Below, one piece after another: positions 1-7,547 of a stretch of 47,749 nucleotides of DNA (its first letter is position 1; every line of letters starts with the position of its first letter). A model generated the notes under the pieces. That model saw only the letters and a list, made by a program, of their open reading frames with translations, was not told the DNA's origin and searched no databases. Origin of the DNA: an uncultured Lentisphaerota bacterium. GTDB lineage: Bacteria > Verrucomicrobiota > Lentisphaeria > Victivallales > GWF2-50-93. A program made the translations under genes and the position numbers. The stretch is from contig CAIQLG010000127.1 in the NCBI GenBank assembly GCA_903872565.1, positions 1-47,749 of the forward strand, read 5' to 3'.

Positions 1-120
1 ACCCCCATCTCTCATTGATCTGGATACCGGATAATAGACAAAAAATATTCAACTTAATTTGACTTCCCGTGTCGCCACAAGTATAATATCACCAATTCCT
101 AATTTCTAATTTCAAGTTTA

Positions 121-138
121 GTAACCGTGAACGGTTAC
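121..138. repeat. Perfect 18-nt palindrome upstream of first GT gene
   Basis: The sequence is a perfect inverted repeat with 8-nt arms (GTAACCGT / ACGGTTAC) around a GA centre. It ends 11 nt before the start codon of the first glycosyltransferase and directly abuts its ribosome-binding site (GAAAGG). It could be a regulator-binding site, a short RNA hairpin that occludes the ribosome site, or a dispersed palindromic repeat. I saw no second copy in the window. Confidence 0.6.
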
Positions 139-149
139 GAAAGGTATTC

Positions 150-1316
150 ATGAAAGTATTAATGCTAGCACCTGGGGAGTCTACTCATTCAATAAAACAA
201 TTAAAACTATTACTTAACGAGAATGATATTGAAGTAATATATTTGGACAGTACAGATCCTCTGCCTGGAGGTGGGAATAAATATAAATATATTTATCTAC
301 CTTTGTTTAGACGAAAAAGACTTTTAAGCAAATTATTTGGATATGAATTTCTTTATGATATTGAATGCATTATTTTAAAGACATATTTGCAAAAAATTAT
401 AAAAAGGTATATTCCAGATATTATTCATGTGCATTGTATTGATGAAAGGATATTATATCTAAAAAAAGCTGGGGCTAAGCCTATTATTACATCCGTTTGG
501 GGTACAGATATCAATCAGCACTTTTCACCTGACTCAAATCCATACTTGAAAGAATTAAAAGGAAAATGCCTTGCTGCTGCAGATTTTATAATTGTTGATA
601 GCGGAATGATGGACAAAAAATGTGAGATTCTTGCTAGGAGACCGCTTAGACATATCAATATTCCTATTGGAATTGATACAGATTTGTTCAAACCCGGATA
701 TGAATCAGAAGTGTTAAAATTAAAAGAGCAATTAAAGATCGATAATGATTTTAAGATAATTCTTTCTGCTCGAGGATGGCGTAGTTATTATAATCAGGAG
801 AGCATACTTGATGCATTTGCGGAAGTGCTGAAAACCTTTCCCAAAACAATATTGGTTCTTAAGCTTCATAACCATCAAACAGTTAGGATACTAGTAAATA
901 AAATAAAGGATAAAATCAATAAATTAAATATTAATGATAATGTCCGTTGGCTTGAGGATCTTCCACTGGAAAATCTCCCAATTGTTTACAATATGTCCGA
1001 TATTATAGTAAACTACCCTTCAATGGATACTCTTCCGATAACATTTATGGAAGCCGCTGCCTGCTGCAAGCCCGTAGTATCATGTAAATTGCCAACATAT
1101 GAGGGAACTTTTGCTGAAAAATATTTTACCCTTGTCGATGGGCATGATATAAGCGATTTCGCGGAAGCTATAAATACTTCTATTTCACAGAGTTCTACTA
1201 GTAGTTTAAATACATTATATAAAGCAAGAGAATTTATAATAAAAAATTATGAGCAAAAGCTCTATATAAGTAAATTATTAAATATATATAAACAAATGAT
1301 AATAGAAAACACTTGA
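150..1316 (+). CDS. GT4-like family glycosyltransferase
   Basis: Cytoplasmic or membrane-associated sugar transferase with the two-Rossmann GT-B layout. The N-terminal acceptor domain starts MKVLMLAPGE and includes IIHVHC (about residue 91) and SVWGTD (about 115). The C-terminal donor domain contains IPIGIDTDLFKPG (about 172) and MDTLPITFMEAAACCKPVV (about 296-314). In the usual E-x7-E motif of GT4 enzymes the first acid here is Asp. The 388 aa length is normal for the family. The ATG is preceded by GAAAGG at good spacing. It starts a three-gene plus-strand group with a radical SAM gene and another GT4. Donor and acceptor sugars cannot be read from the sequence. Confidence 0.88.
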   Translation: MKVLMLAPGESTHSIKQLKLLLNENDIEVIYLDSTDPLPGGGNKYKYIYLPLFRRKRLLSKLFGYEFLYDIECIILKTYLQKIIKRYIPDIIHVHCIDERILYLKKAGAKPIITSVWGTDINQHFSPDSNPYLKELKGKCLAAADFIIVDSGMMDKKCEILARRPLRHINIPIGIDTDLFKPGYESEVLKLKEQLKIDNDFKIILSARGWRSYYNQESILDAFAEVLKTFPKTILVLKLHNHQTVRILVNKIKDKINKLNINDNVRWLEDLPLENLPIVYNMSDIIVNYPSMDTLPITFMEAAACCKPVVSCKLPTYEGTFAEKYFTLVDGHDISDFAEAINTSISQSSTSSLNTLYKAREFIIKNYEQKLYISKLLNIYKQMIIENT

Positions 1317-1370
1317 GAAAATCGTGTTTTATATTATTTTGACACTAAATACGGATACATTATTGATAAT

Positions 1371-2831
1371 ATGAATAATCTTAGAACAGTTATCCTAGTA
1401 AAAATCAACCATCCTGATTTCAGCTTTCATCCTCCGATGGGTTTAATGTATATTGCAAACTCATTGAAAAAGAACAAGTTCAATGTCAAGATCTATCATA
1501 TTGCCTCAAATAAGATTGAAAACTATGTTGACGAGATTATACAGATGAACCCAATATTTGTGGGCTTCTCCGTGTTTACCGGGGAAGCAATGAGAAGCTA
1601 TGCTTCGATGAGTAGGCTGATTAAGAAGAAATCAAAGATCCCTGTAGTATGGGGGAACGCCCATCCCAGCCTGATGCCAAGACAATGCCTTGGTGAAGAT
1701 TATATTGATTATATTGTCACCGGGGAAGGTGAGATAACTGCAGTAGAGCTGGCGAGAGAACTGGAGCATGGACACGGAGACATGTCGCATATCCTGGGAC
1801 TTGGATATAAAGATCTCAGTGGTGGCATTCATGTAAATGATCTCAGACCCTTTATCACCAATATTGATGATTATAAGCCTGAATGGGATCTTATAGATGT
1901 AGAGAAATACATAACTCCCTATTTCTATGATGGGAAAAGAAGCCTTCCAATCTCAACTTCCAGAGGATGTCCCAACAACTGTGCCTTTTGCTATAACAAG
2001 ATATTCCATGACAGGAAATGGAGGGCGCATTCGGCAGGATATGTTATTTCCATGGTGGAAGAGCTGAAAAGAAAGTATTCTATTGACAGCGTCATTATAA
2101 GCGACGACAATTATTTTGTGAACAAGAAGAGGGCTTTTGATATTCTAGAAGGGATAGACATGCCATCGAGCTGTTCAACTAAAAGTTCTTATTTTGATGA
2201 TGAGTTTGCATCTAATTTGAACAAATACAAATGTAGGAGCGTATTGCTTGGGATGGAGTCCGGTTCGGAACACATATTGAAATCCATAAGGAAGGAATCA
2301 GATACGAAAGATAATATAAATGCAGTAAAACTTCTCTCAAAATACCAGAATATAAATGTTACAGGATCCTTTATCCTTGGATTTCCGATGGAAACAAAAG
2401 AGGAAGGCCTGGAGACATTGAATTTCATGATATCACTTTTTGGAATAAAGAAACAGATAAGATATACTCTCGGGATGTTTCTGCCATATCCGGGTTCAGA
2501 CTTGTTTGCCATATCCGTTGAGAAAGGTTTTAAGCCGCCTGTCAGGACTGAGGACTGGGAGGATTTTGACAGATGGACTTCGAAGACTGGCATTGATTGG
2601 GGTATAAATTGGATATCAAGCATTCAAATCAGCCGTTTGAGAAATATTTTCATGATTATGTCGATTTGCAGGCGTAGAAATTTTATTTTCTCCAATTTCT
2701 TATATGGATATTTAAAGGCAAAAGTTGCATGTTTAAAGATTGATGGAATATTTGTTTCAATTTTGATATTATTATTTTCAAAACCTGTCAAATATTACAT
2801 GTTTTTTAAAAATGCATTTATGTCCAGATAA
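1371..2831 (+). CDS. B12-binding domain radical SAM protein
   Basis: The 486 aa protein has an N-terminal cobalamin-binding-like Rossmann domain (about residues 5-150, with PPMGLMYIANSL and VVWGNAHPSLMP). A radical SAM core follows, carrying the 4Fe-4S motif RGCPNNCAFC, i.e. Cys200, Cys204 and Cys207 in CxxxCxxC spacing. Further core landmarks are LLGMESGSEHILKSIRK and GSFILGFPMET. Members of this class catalyse radical methylations or rearrangements on unactivated carbons. In polysaccharide loci they are usually assigned to sugar or lipid-carrier modification, but the substrate here is unknown. No strong Shine-Dalgarno precedes the ATG. The gene ends 6 nt before the next GT4, so the two are probably cotranscribed. 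A truncated relative lies at 32649. Confidence 0.9.
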   Translation: MNNLRTVILVKINHPDFSFHPPMGLMYIANSLKKNKFNVKIYHIASNKIENYVDEIIQMNPIFVGFSVFTGEAMRSYASMSRLIKKKSKIPVVWGNAHPSLMPRQCLGEDYIDYIVTGEGEITAVELARELEHGHGDMSHILGLGYKDLSGGIHVNDLRPFITNIDDYKPEWDLIDVEKYITPYFYDGKRSLPISTSRGCPNNCAFCYNKIFHDRKWRAHSAGYVISMVEELKRKYSIDSVIISDDNYFVNKKRAFDILEGIDMPSSCSTKSSYFDDEFASNLNKYKCRSVLLGMESGSEHILKSIRKESDTKDNINAVKLLSKYQNINVTGSFILGFPMETKEEGLETLNFMISLFGIKKQIRYTLGMFLPYPGSDLFAISVEKGFKPPVRTEDWEDFDRWTSKTGIDWGINWISSIQISRLRNIFMIMSICRRRNFIFSNFLYGYLKAKVACLKIDGIFVSILILLFSKPVKYYMFFKNAFMSR

Positions 2832-2837
2832 AATGTT

Positions 2838-4094
2838 ATGAACATTTTGCAAATTAATACTTCCGATAAGGGAGGAGGGGCAGAAGGAACAGTTTTCAAC
2901 CTTTTCAAGGAATATGAGAGGAGAGGCCATAATTCCTGGATGGCTGTTGGGAAGAAGAAGACTTCAGAAAGAAATGTATTCCAAATTCCAAATTCATATA
3001 AGAACGGATTTGAAAGATATATAAAAACCTTCACTAATCCTGCAAAATTTAGTAATTGGTTTAATGGAATTGAAGACTTTGACTTTGAAGGAACACATAA
3101 AATATTAGATATTATTCCTAACCCTCCCGATATTGTACACTGCCATAACTTGCATGGATATTATTTTGATCTCCGTGAACTACCTGCAATAAGCAAAGCC
3201 ACCCCTCTTATTTTGAACCTTCGTGATGCATGGCTGTTAACGGGGCATTGCTCTTACTATTTTGACTGCATGAGATGGCAAGCCGATTGTGAGTCATGCC
3301 CATACTTGTCCACATATCCGGCAATCCGTAAGGATTCATCCGCTTATAATTGGCAAAGGAAAAAAGAAATATATTCTAAAACAAACGCATATATTGTTAC
3401 AAATTCAAAATGGCTTATGCATTGTGTGGATAAGTCAATGTTAAGAGGAAAGAAGCATCGTGTGATATATAATGGGATAGACCTAAATATCTTTAAGCCA
3501 GGCGATAAATCAATTTCCAGAAGAATCCTAGGATTACCTGAAAATTCTTCAATAATAATGTTTGCGGCAAACAGGGCGCAAAAAAATATTTTCAAGGATT
3601 ATGACACAGTGTTAAAAGTAATTGAACTATTATCCTCACAAAAACCAGTTGACAATATAGTCTTTCTCTGTGTAGGAGCTGATAAAAAACAAATTGTTGA
3701 CGGCAAGTATTATTATGAACCATTCATATCAGATCAAAGAGTACTCGCTGAATATTATAGAGCTGCAGATGTCTTTATTCATGCTGCACATGCTGAAGCC
3801 TTTGGTAAAACTATTACGGAGTCCATGGCCTGCGGCACGCCTGTCGTTGCCACAGCTATAGGTGGAATTTCCGAACAGATTGAAGATGGAATCAGCGGTT
3901 TTCTGGTTCCGCATATGGATTATGTCCAAATGTTCAACAAGACAGTAGAAATTCTCAAGCGGAATGAGTTGAGAGATCAATTTATTTCTGAAAGCCTTAA
4001 AAAGGTATCCTATTTCTCACTTGAACGACAGGCTGATGAGTTCCTTGATTATTATAATGAAGTTATTGAAGATTTCAAGAGAGGAAAAAGCTAA
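2838..4094 (+). CDS. GT4 family glycosyltransferase with Cys cluster
   Basis: A 418 aa GT-B glycosyltransferase. The N-terminal domain opens MNILQINTSDKGGGAEGTVF, where the glycine-rich GGAEG is typical of GT4 enzymes. DIVHCHNLHGYYF is near residue 98. A cysteine-rich stretch at about 132-153 (HCSYYFDC, then ADCESCP) is characteristic of one GT4 subgroup and may bind metal. The donor-site E-x7-E motif is intact in AEAFGKTITESMACGTPVV. It begins 6 nt after the radical SAM gene, suggesting one transcript. The product is presumably a cytoplasmic-side repeat-unit transferase. The sugar specificity is not determinable. Confidence 0.9.
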   Translation: MNILQINTSDKGGGAEGTVFNLFKEYERRGHNSWMAVGKKKTSERNVFQIPNSYKNGFERYIKTFTNPAKFSNWFNGIEDFDFEGTHKILDIIPNPPDIVHCHNLHGYYFDLRELPAISKATPLILNLRDAWLLTGHCSYYFDCMRWQADCESCPYLSTYPAIRKDSSAYNWQRKKEIYSKTNAYIVTNSKWLMHCVDKSMLRGKKHRVIYNGIDLNIFKPGDKSISRRILGLPENSSIIMFAANRAQKNIFKDYDTVLKVIELLSSQKPVDNIVFLCVGADKKQIVDGKYYYEPFISDQRVLAEYYRAADVFIHAAHAEAFGKTITESMACGTPVVATAIGGISEQIEDGISGFLVPHMDYVQMFNKTVEILKRNELRDQFISESLKKVSYFSLERQADEFLDYYNEVIEDFKRGKS

Positions 4095-4141
4095 ACCAGC
4101 TTCGAACTTCCAAAAAAAACTTCGATACAATGTTCGTCCAG

Positions 4142-4188
4142 TGAAGATTTACCACGAATGTCGAGAAAAATTCTGAATTTTATGGCCA
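4142..4188. repeat. 47-bp direct repeat, copy A
   Basis: This 47-bp stretch recurs at 7418-7464 with 45 of 47 identical positions by my alignment. Both copies begin TGAAGATTTACCACGAATG. The two copies bracket a 3.2-kb segment holding an ATPase remnant and two intact DUF4143 ATPase genes. A more decayed relative is at about 29800-29847, upstream of the fourth ATPase gene. The downstream continuation (GCACAAAAAG) resembles low-complexity dispersed repeats of environmental genomes. Confidence 0.8.
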
Positions 4189-4210
4189 CAAAAAAACACA
4201 TAGAGCACAA

Positions 4211-4233
4211 AAAGATAGAAGAAATTCTCACGC
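4211..4233. repeat. 23-bp direct repeat, first of two copies
   Basis: A 23-nt sequence beginning AAAGATAGAAGAAATTCTCA is repeated exactly at 4576-4598. The first copy continues into a degenerate inverted repeat rich in CGTC/GACG (about 4220-4275). The two copies flank the ATPase remnant and the paired GTAG hairpins. This supports a repeat-driven history for the gap, but no function can be assigned. Confidence 0.7.
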
Positions 4234-4338
4234 GACGTCTTTTCTTGGCGTTCTTTGCGTCGTTGCGAGAGAATTTATGTTTATTCTCAATCAACTAATG
4301 AGAATTACGCCCGCTATCAACCATCAATTTGTGCCGGT

Positions 4339-4486
4339 ATGATAAAGAGATTGATATTCATAAATAGACATTCTGAACTCAAAATACTGGAAAAACTGTA
4401 AATACCTGTTATTCAGCAAATCGGGTTTTTCAGACGATTTAATTAAGCAGTCCAGACACGATAAGATGATTGTACTACGCAGTTAG
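4339..4486 (+). pseudogene. Internally deleted remnant of a FINR-type AAA ATPase
   Basis: Two coding fragments lie in adjacent frames. From 4339, an ATG opens a 20-codon reading frame containing FINRHSELKILEKL, then a stop at 4399-4401. This matches the N-terminal signature (FINRxxELxxLxxLY) of archaeal-type ATP-binding proteins of the ATPase_2/DUF234 class. From about 4391 to 4486, the +1 frame reads CKYLLFSKSGFSDDLIKQ and ends IVLRS-stop, which resembles the C-terminal end of the same family (ylFSKsGFtdeL). The junction near 4390-4400 implies that some 1.2-1.4 kb was deleted while both ends were kept. The recognition rests on memory of family motifs, not on a search. Confidence 0.55.
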
Positions 4487-4503
4487 AAGGGGACAGAGTG
4501 GTA

Positions 4504-4566
4504 GTAGCATAGGCCTCCGGCCTGTGTGCAGCGTAGCTCTGAAGTAGCACAATCGTCCCGATTGTG
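4504..4566. repeat. Two GTAG-hairpin repeats with different arms
   Basis: Two units share one design: GTAG, an 8-nt arm, a 3-nt loop TCC, and a complementary 8-nt arm. Unit one (4504-4526) has CATAGGCC/GGCCTGTG with one G-U pair. Unit two (4544-4566) has CACAATCG/CGATTGTG, perfectly paired. The arms differ but the pairing, loop and leader are kept, so structure rather than sequence appears conserved. A third unit is at 8739. They resemble dispersed intergenic hairpins I recall from environmental genomes, which I cannot verify here. Confidence 0.65.
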
Positions 4567-4898
4567 GAATTGAATAAAGATAGAAGAAATTCTCACGCAA
4601 AGTCGAAGATCCCGACACCAGAAGTGATCGGGAATTGCCAAGAAAAGACGTTGCGTAGGAAATTCGCAATGGAATCCAAATGATTTCATAGGGCACTTAG
4701 ATTTAGAAGAGAGGAATTGGGATTTTCCTCTTCGGAATCGAAACGCCTGTCTGCCGGTCGGTAACAGCAATAGCGAGTTTCCTATTTGCACCTTTGCAAA
4801 AAATAAAGTCAACTTTTAGGAATGCATCAGCAAAACATGGAATTTAAATGGTTTTTTTTAGCTTCTAGATAGTAATCTATTCCATTTAGGTTATACTA
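4567..4898. other. Non-coding stretch between repeats and ATPase 1
   Basis: No convincing gene is seen in this 332-nt stretch. It holds the second copy of the 23-bp repeat (4576-4598), a small inverted repeat TCCCGA...TCGGGA (about 4608-4632), and a degenerate palindromic patch near 4740-4765. The short open frames across it have no recognisable protein features. No clear promoter was found, although TTATACTAAT at 4891 sits just before the next start codon. Confidence 0.5.
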
Positions 4899-6083
4899 AT
4901 GCGGAATATGATTCATAAAAGTAAAATTATGTTTACACGTATTTTGAAAATAAATTTTGAAAACAATAATTCAGTCTTTCTTTGGGGACCGAGAAAGACG
5001 GGAAAGTCATTTTTCCTTCGTCAGCTTTTTACTGAAAGCACGTCTTTTGACTTTTTAAAATCTGATGTTCTTTTCCGATTCTCCAAGAATCCCTCCTTGT
5101 TAAGACAGGAACTCCTTTATCTGGAATCATCTGGGAGACTGATACAACCCATTATCCTTGATGAAGTCCAGAAGATTCCATCAATTCTTGATGAAGTTCA
5201 TTGGATGATAGAAAATAAGAAGTGGCAATTTATTCTTTGCGGATCGAGTCCAAGGAAACTGAAGAGAGGCCATGCAAATCTCCTTGGTGGTCGCGCCTGG
5301 CGTTTTGAAATGTTCCCGCTTGTCACGGCGGAAATTCCCGGTTTCGACCTTCTTACCGCCTTGAACCGGGGACTTATCCCTTCTCATTACAACGAAAAGC
5401 ACTACAGGAGATCTCTAAAATCATATGTGAATGATTATTTGAAGGAGGAGATAATGAGCGAGGGGTTGGTAAGAAATCTTTCAGGCTTTGCAAGGTTCCT
5501 TGATTCTGTCGGATACAGTCATGGAGAGATGGTGAATTTCCTGAACATATCAAGGGACTGCGGTGTAGATGCCAAGACGGTCAAGGCATATTATCAGATT
5601 CTAGTGGACACAATGCTCGGCGTATTCATTGATCCCTTCACAAAAAAAAGCGGTAGACAGATCATTATGAGCACTCCGAAATTTTACCTTTTTGATGTCG
5701 GGATTGCTGGACATCTTTTGAAAAGAGAAATACTGGAAGAACGAGGAGACGTTTTCGGCAGGGCTTTTGAACATTTCATCCTTATGGAGCTTCTAGCATA
5801 CAGGAGCTATTCTGAAAAAGATTTCAAAATTACCTATTGGCGGACAAAAGATGGGACCGAGGTGGATTTCGTACTGGATGAAGGGAAGATAGCCATTGAA
5901 GTCAAAGGGGGCAGAAATATTGACAGTTCATCCCTTCGCCCTCTCCGAGTTTTTTCTGAAGAATATAGTCCAGAGAAAACAATACTTGTAAATAATGAGA
6001 CTATGCCTCGCCTAATTGACCGGGTTGAGTTGACACCATGGAGAATATTCCTCAGTAATTTGTGGACAGGAAAGATTATTTAA
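4899..6083 (+). CDS. AAA ATPase with DUF4143 domain (ATPase 1)
   Basis: The N-terminal AAA_14-type domain has Walker A in LWGPRKTGKSFF (about residues 28-39) and Walker B in IILDEVQKIP (about 85-94). A sensor-like LCGSSPRKLK follows near 111-120. The C-terminal DUF4143 region ends in a nuclease-like pattern: TEVDFVLDEGKIAIEVKGG, i.e. D...E-x-K as in PD-(D/E)xK folds. The 394 aa length is normal. The biological role of this family is poorly known, and it often accompanies mobile or defence DNA. Start choice is uncertain: ATG 4899 has a weak TTAGG, while ATG 4929 (MFTRILKI) matches where paralogue 3 begins. It is followed after 47 nt by ATPase 2. Confidence 0.85.
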   Translation: MRNMIHKSKIMFTRILKINFENNNSVFLWGPRKTGKSFFLRQLFTESTSFDFLKSDVLFRFSKNPSLLRQELLYLESSGRLIQPIILDEVQKIPSILDEVHWMIENKKWQFILCGSSPRKLKRGHANLLGGRAWRFEMFPLVTAEIPGFDLLTALNRGLIPSHYNEKHYRRSLKSYVNDYLKEEIMSEGLVRNLSGFARFLDSVGYSHGEMVNFLNISRDCGVDAKTVKAYYQILVDTMLGVFIDPFTKKSGRQIIMSTPKFYLFDVGIAGHLLKREILEERGDVFGRAFEHFILMELLAYRSYSEKDFKITYWRTKDGTEVDFVLDEGKIAIEVKGGRNIDSSSLRPLRVFSEEYSPEKTILVNNETMPRLIDRVELTPWRIFLSNLWTGKII

Positions 6084-6130
6084 ATTTTATTATTGCAATA
6101 TGATGAAATATAATATATATTTAATGCATT

Positions 6131-7420
6131 ATGATAGATAAAAATAGAATAAAAGAGATTCTTGTTGACCAGAGAGATGAGGCTAATGTCATCATCAGGG
6201 ACTGCGATGTTTCACGCGACCTGGAGACAGAAATAAAAGCAGGACTTGATGACAATCTGGTAAAAGTTGTTTCCGGTGTCCGCCGTTGCGGCAAATCCGT
6301 TTTGGCTCATCGTGTCCTGCAGGGTAAGCAATATGGATATGTCAATTTTGACGATGAACGGCTTGTAAGCGTGCGTGCCGAAGAATTAAATCTGTTTCTT
6401 GAATCTTTGCTGGAAATGAATTCAGACATGCGCTTTATACTGCTGGATGAAATTCAGAACGTCTCTGGGTGGGAACTCTTTGCAAACAGGCTCCAGAGAA
6501 ACGGGTACAAGGTAATAATTACAGGGAGCAATGCTCACTTGCTGAGCAAGGAACTTGGCAGTCATCTTACCGGCCGTCACCGCATGTATGAAGTATATCC
6601 ATATTCATTCCGGGAATATCTGAGAATGCGGAAAATCAACTTTGAAGAGAAAGAAACGTACAGCACAAGGACAAGATCGGTTATGTCTGCCGTATTTTCA
6701 GAATACTTTGAACTTGGAGGATTTCCGGAAATAACACGGATAGTGAACAGAAATGCTTATCTCCAGGACCTGTATGACAAGGTATTGTCCCGGGACATAG
6801 CCATGCGCCATGGAGTGAGATATATTAAGACTCTGAAAGATATTGCCCAGTATATCGCCAGCAACTACAGTTCAAAATTGTCATATCAGAACGTGAAAAA
6901 TGCTTTTTCCCTTGGCAGCATTCATACCATAAAGAATTATCTCCAGTACATGCAGGATGCCTACCTGTTCTTTGCTGTCGAAGCGCATTCCAGCAAGCAT
7001 AAGGAGAAGGTCAGGCTTCCAAGAAAAATGTATGGAGTTGACATCTCTCTTGTCCGAGCGCTTTCCACATCCGGACAGAAAAATGAGGGACGTCTTCTGG
7101 AGAACTTGGTTTACATAGAGATGCTACGGCGGAAGAAAACTGTGCATTATTATTCTGACCCGCAAAACAAATATGAAGTGGATTTTGTATATAATGACAT
7201 GGGCACAAATGATTTGAGACTTCTTCAGGTTTGTACAGATGTCAGTGTCTCTGAGATAAAGGAAAGGGAACTGCGTGGCCTTTTGAGCGCCCGAAATGTT
7301 TTTAAGGGGATTGCTGACAGCAAGATGAAGATAATTACAATGGACTACAGAGCTACGGAAACCGCGTCCGGGGTAAATATCAAATATATTCCTGCATGGG
7401 AATGGCTTCTGATGCCATGA
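6131..7420 (+). CDS. AAA ATPase with DUF4143 domain (ATPase 2)
   Basis: A 429 aa member of the same broad family as its neighbours, from a different branch. It has an N-terminal extension of about 45 residues before Walker A (VSGVRRCGKSVLA, about 46-58). Walker B is FILLDEIQNVSGW (about 97-109), followed by ITGSNAHLL. The region with ITRIVNRNAYLQDLYDKVLS is typical of DUF4143 proteins. The C-terminal EVDFVYNDMG keeps the Asp, but the following strand reads LLQVCTD, lacking the E-x-K seen in the other three copies, so any nuclease-like site is probably inactive. Its stop codon lies at the edge of the second copy of the 47-bp repeat, as if the repeat set the gene's end. Confidence 0.85.
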   Translation: MIDKNRIKEILVDQRDEANVIIRDCDVSRDLETEIKAGLDDNLVKVVSGVRRCGKSVLAHRVLQGKQYGYVNFDDERLVSVRAEELNLFLESLLEMNSDMRFILLDEIQNVSGWELFANRLQRNGYKVIITGSNAHLLSKELGSHLTGRHRMYEVYPYSFREYLRMRKINFEEKETYSTRTRSVMSAVFSEYFELGGFPEITRIVNRNAYLQDLYDKVLSRDIAMRHGVRYIKTLKDIAQYIASNYSSKLSYQNVKNAFSLGSIHTIKNYLQYMQDAYLFFAVEAHSSKHKEKVRLPRKMYGVDISLVRALSTSGQKNEGRLLENLVYIEMLRRKKTVHYYSDPQNKYEVDFVYNDMGTNDLRLLQVCTDVSVSEIKERELRGLLSARNVFKGIADSKMKIITMDYRATETASGVNIKYIPAWEWLLMP

Positions 7421-7464
7421 AGATTTACCACGAATGTCGAGAAAAAATCTGAATTTTATAGCCA
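7418..7464. repeat. 47-bp direct repeat, copy B
   Basis: Second copy of the repeat at 4142-4188, with two mismatches by eye. It overlaps the TGA stop of ATPase 2 by three bases and lies between ATPases 2 and 3. The segment from 4142 to 7464 is therefore bounded by direct repeats. This could mark a duplication, a recombination unit or a past insertion. Confidence 0.8.
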
Positions 7465-7547
7465 AAAACTTCTTTGTCTTGCAATTTTTTCATGGTGATG
7501 TAAAATAACAATGCAAATTTACATTAATAATATGAAAAATTGGTTTT

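Noticed and set aside
4091..4294. Minus-strand open frame over the repeat after the second GT4
   Set aside because: Its sequence is generated by the dispersed repeat, has no family features and recurs partly at the other repeat copy.
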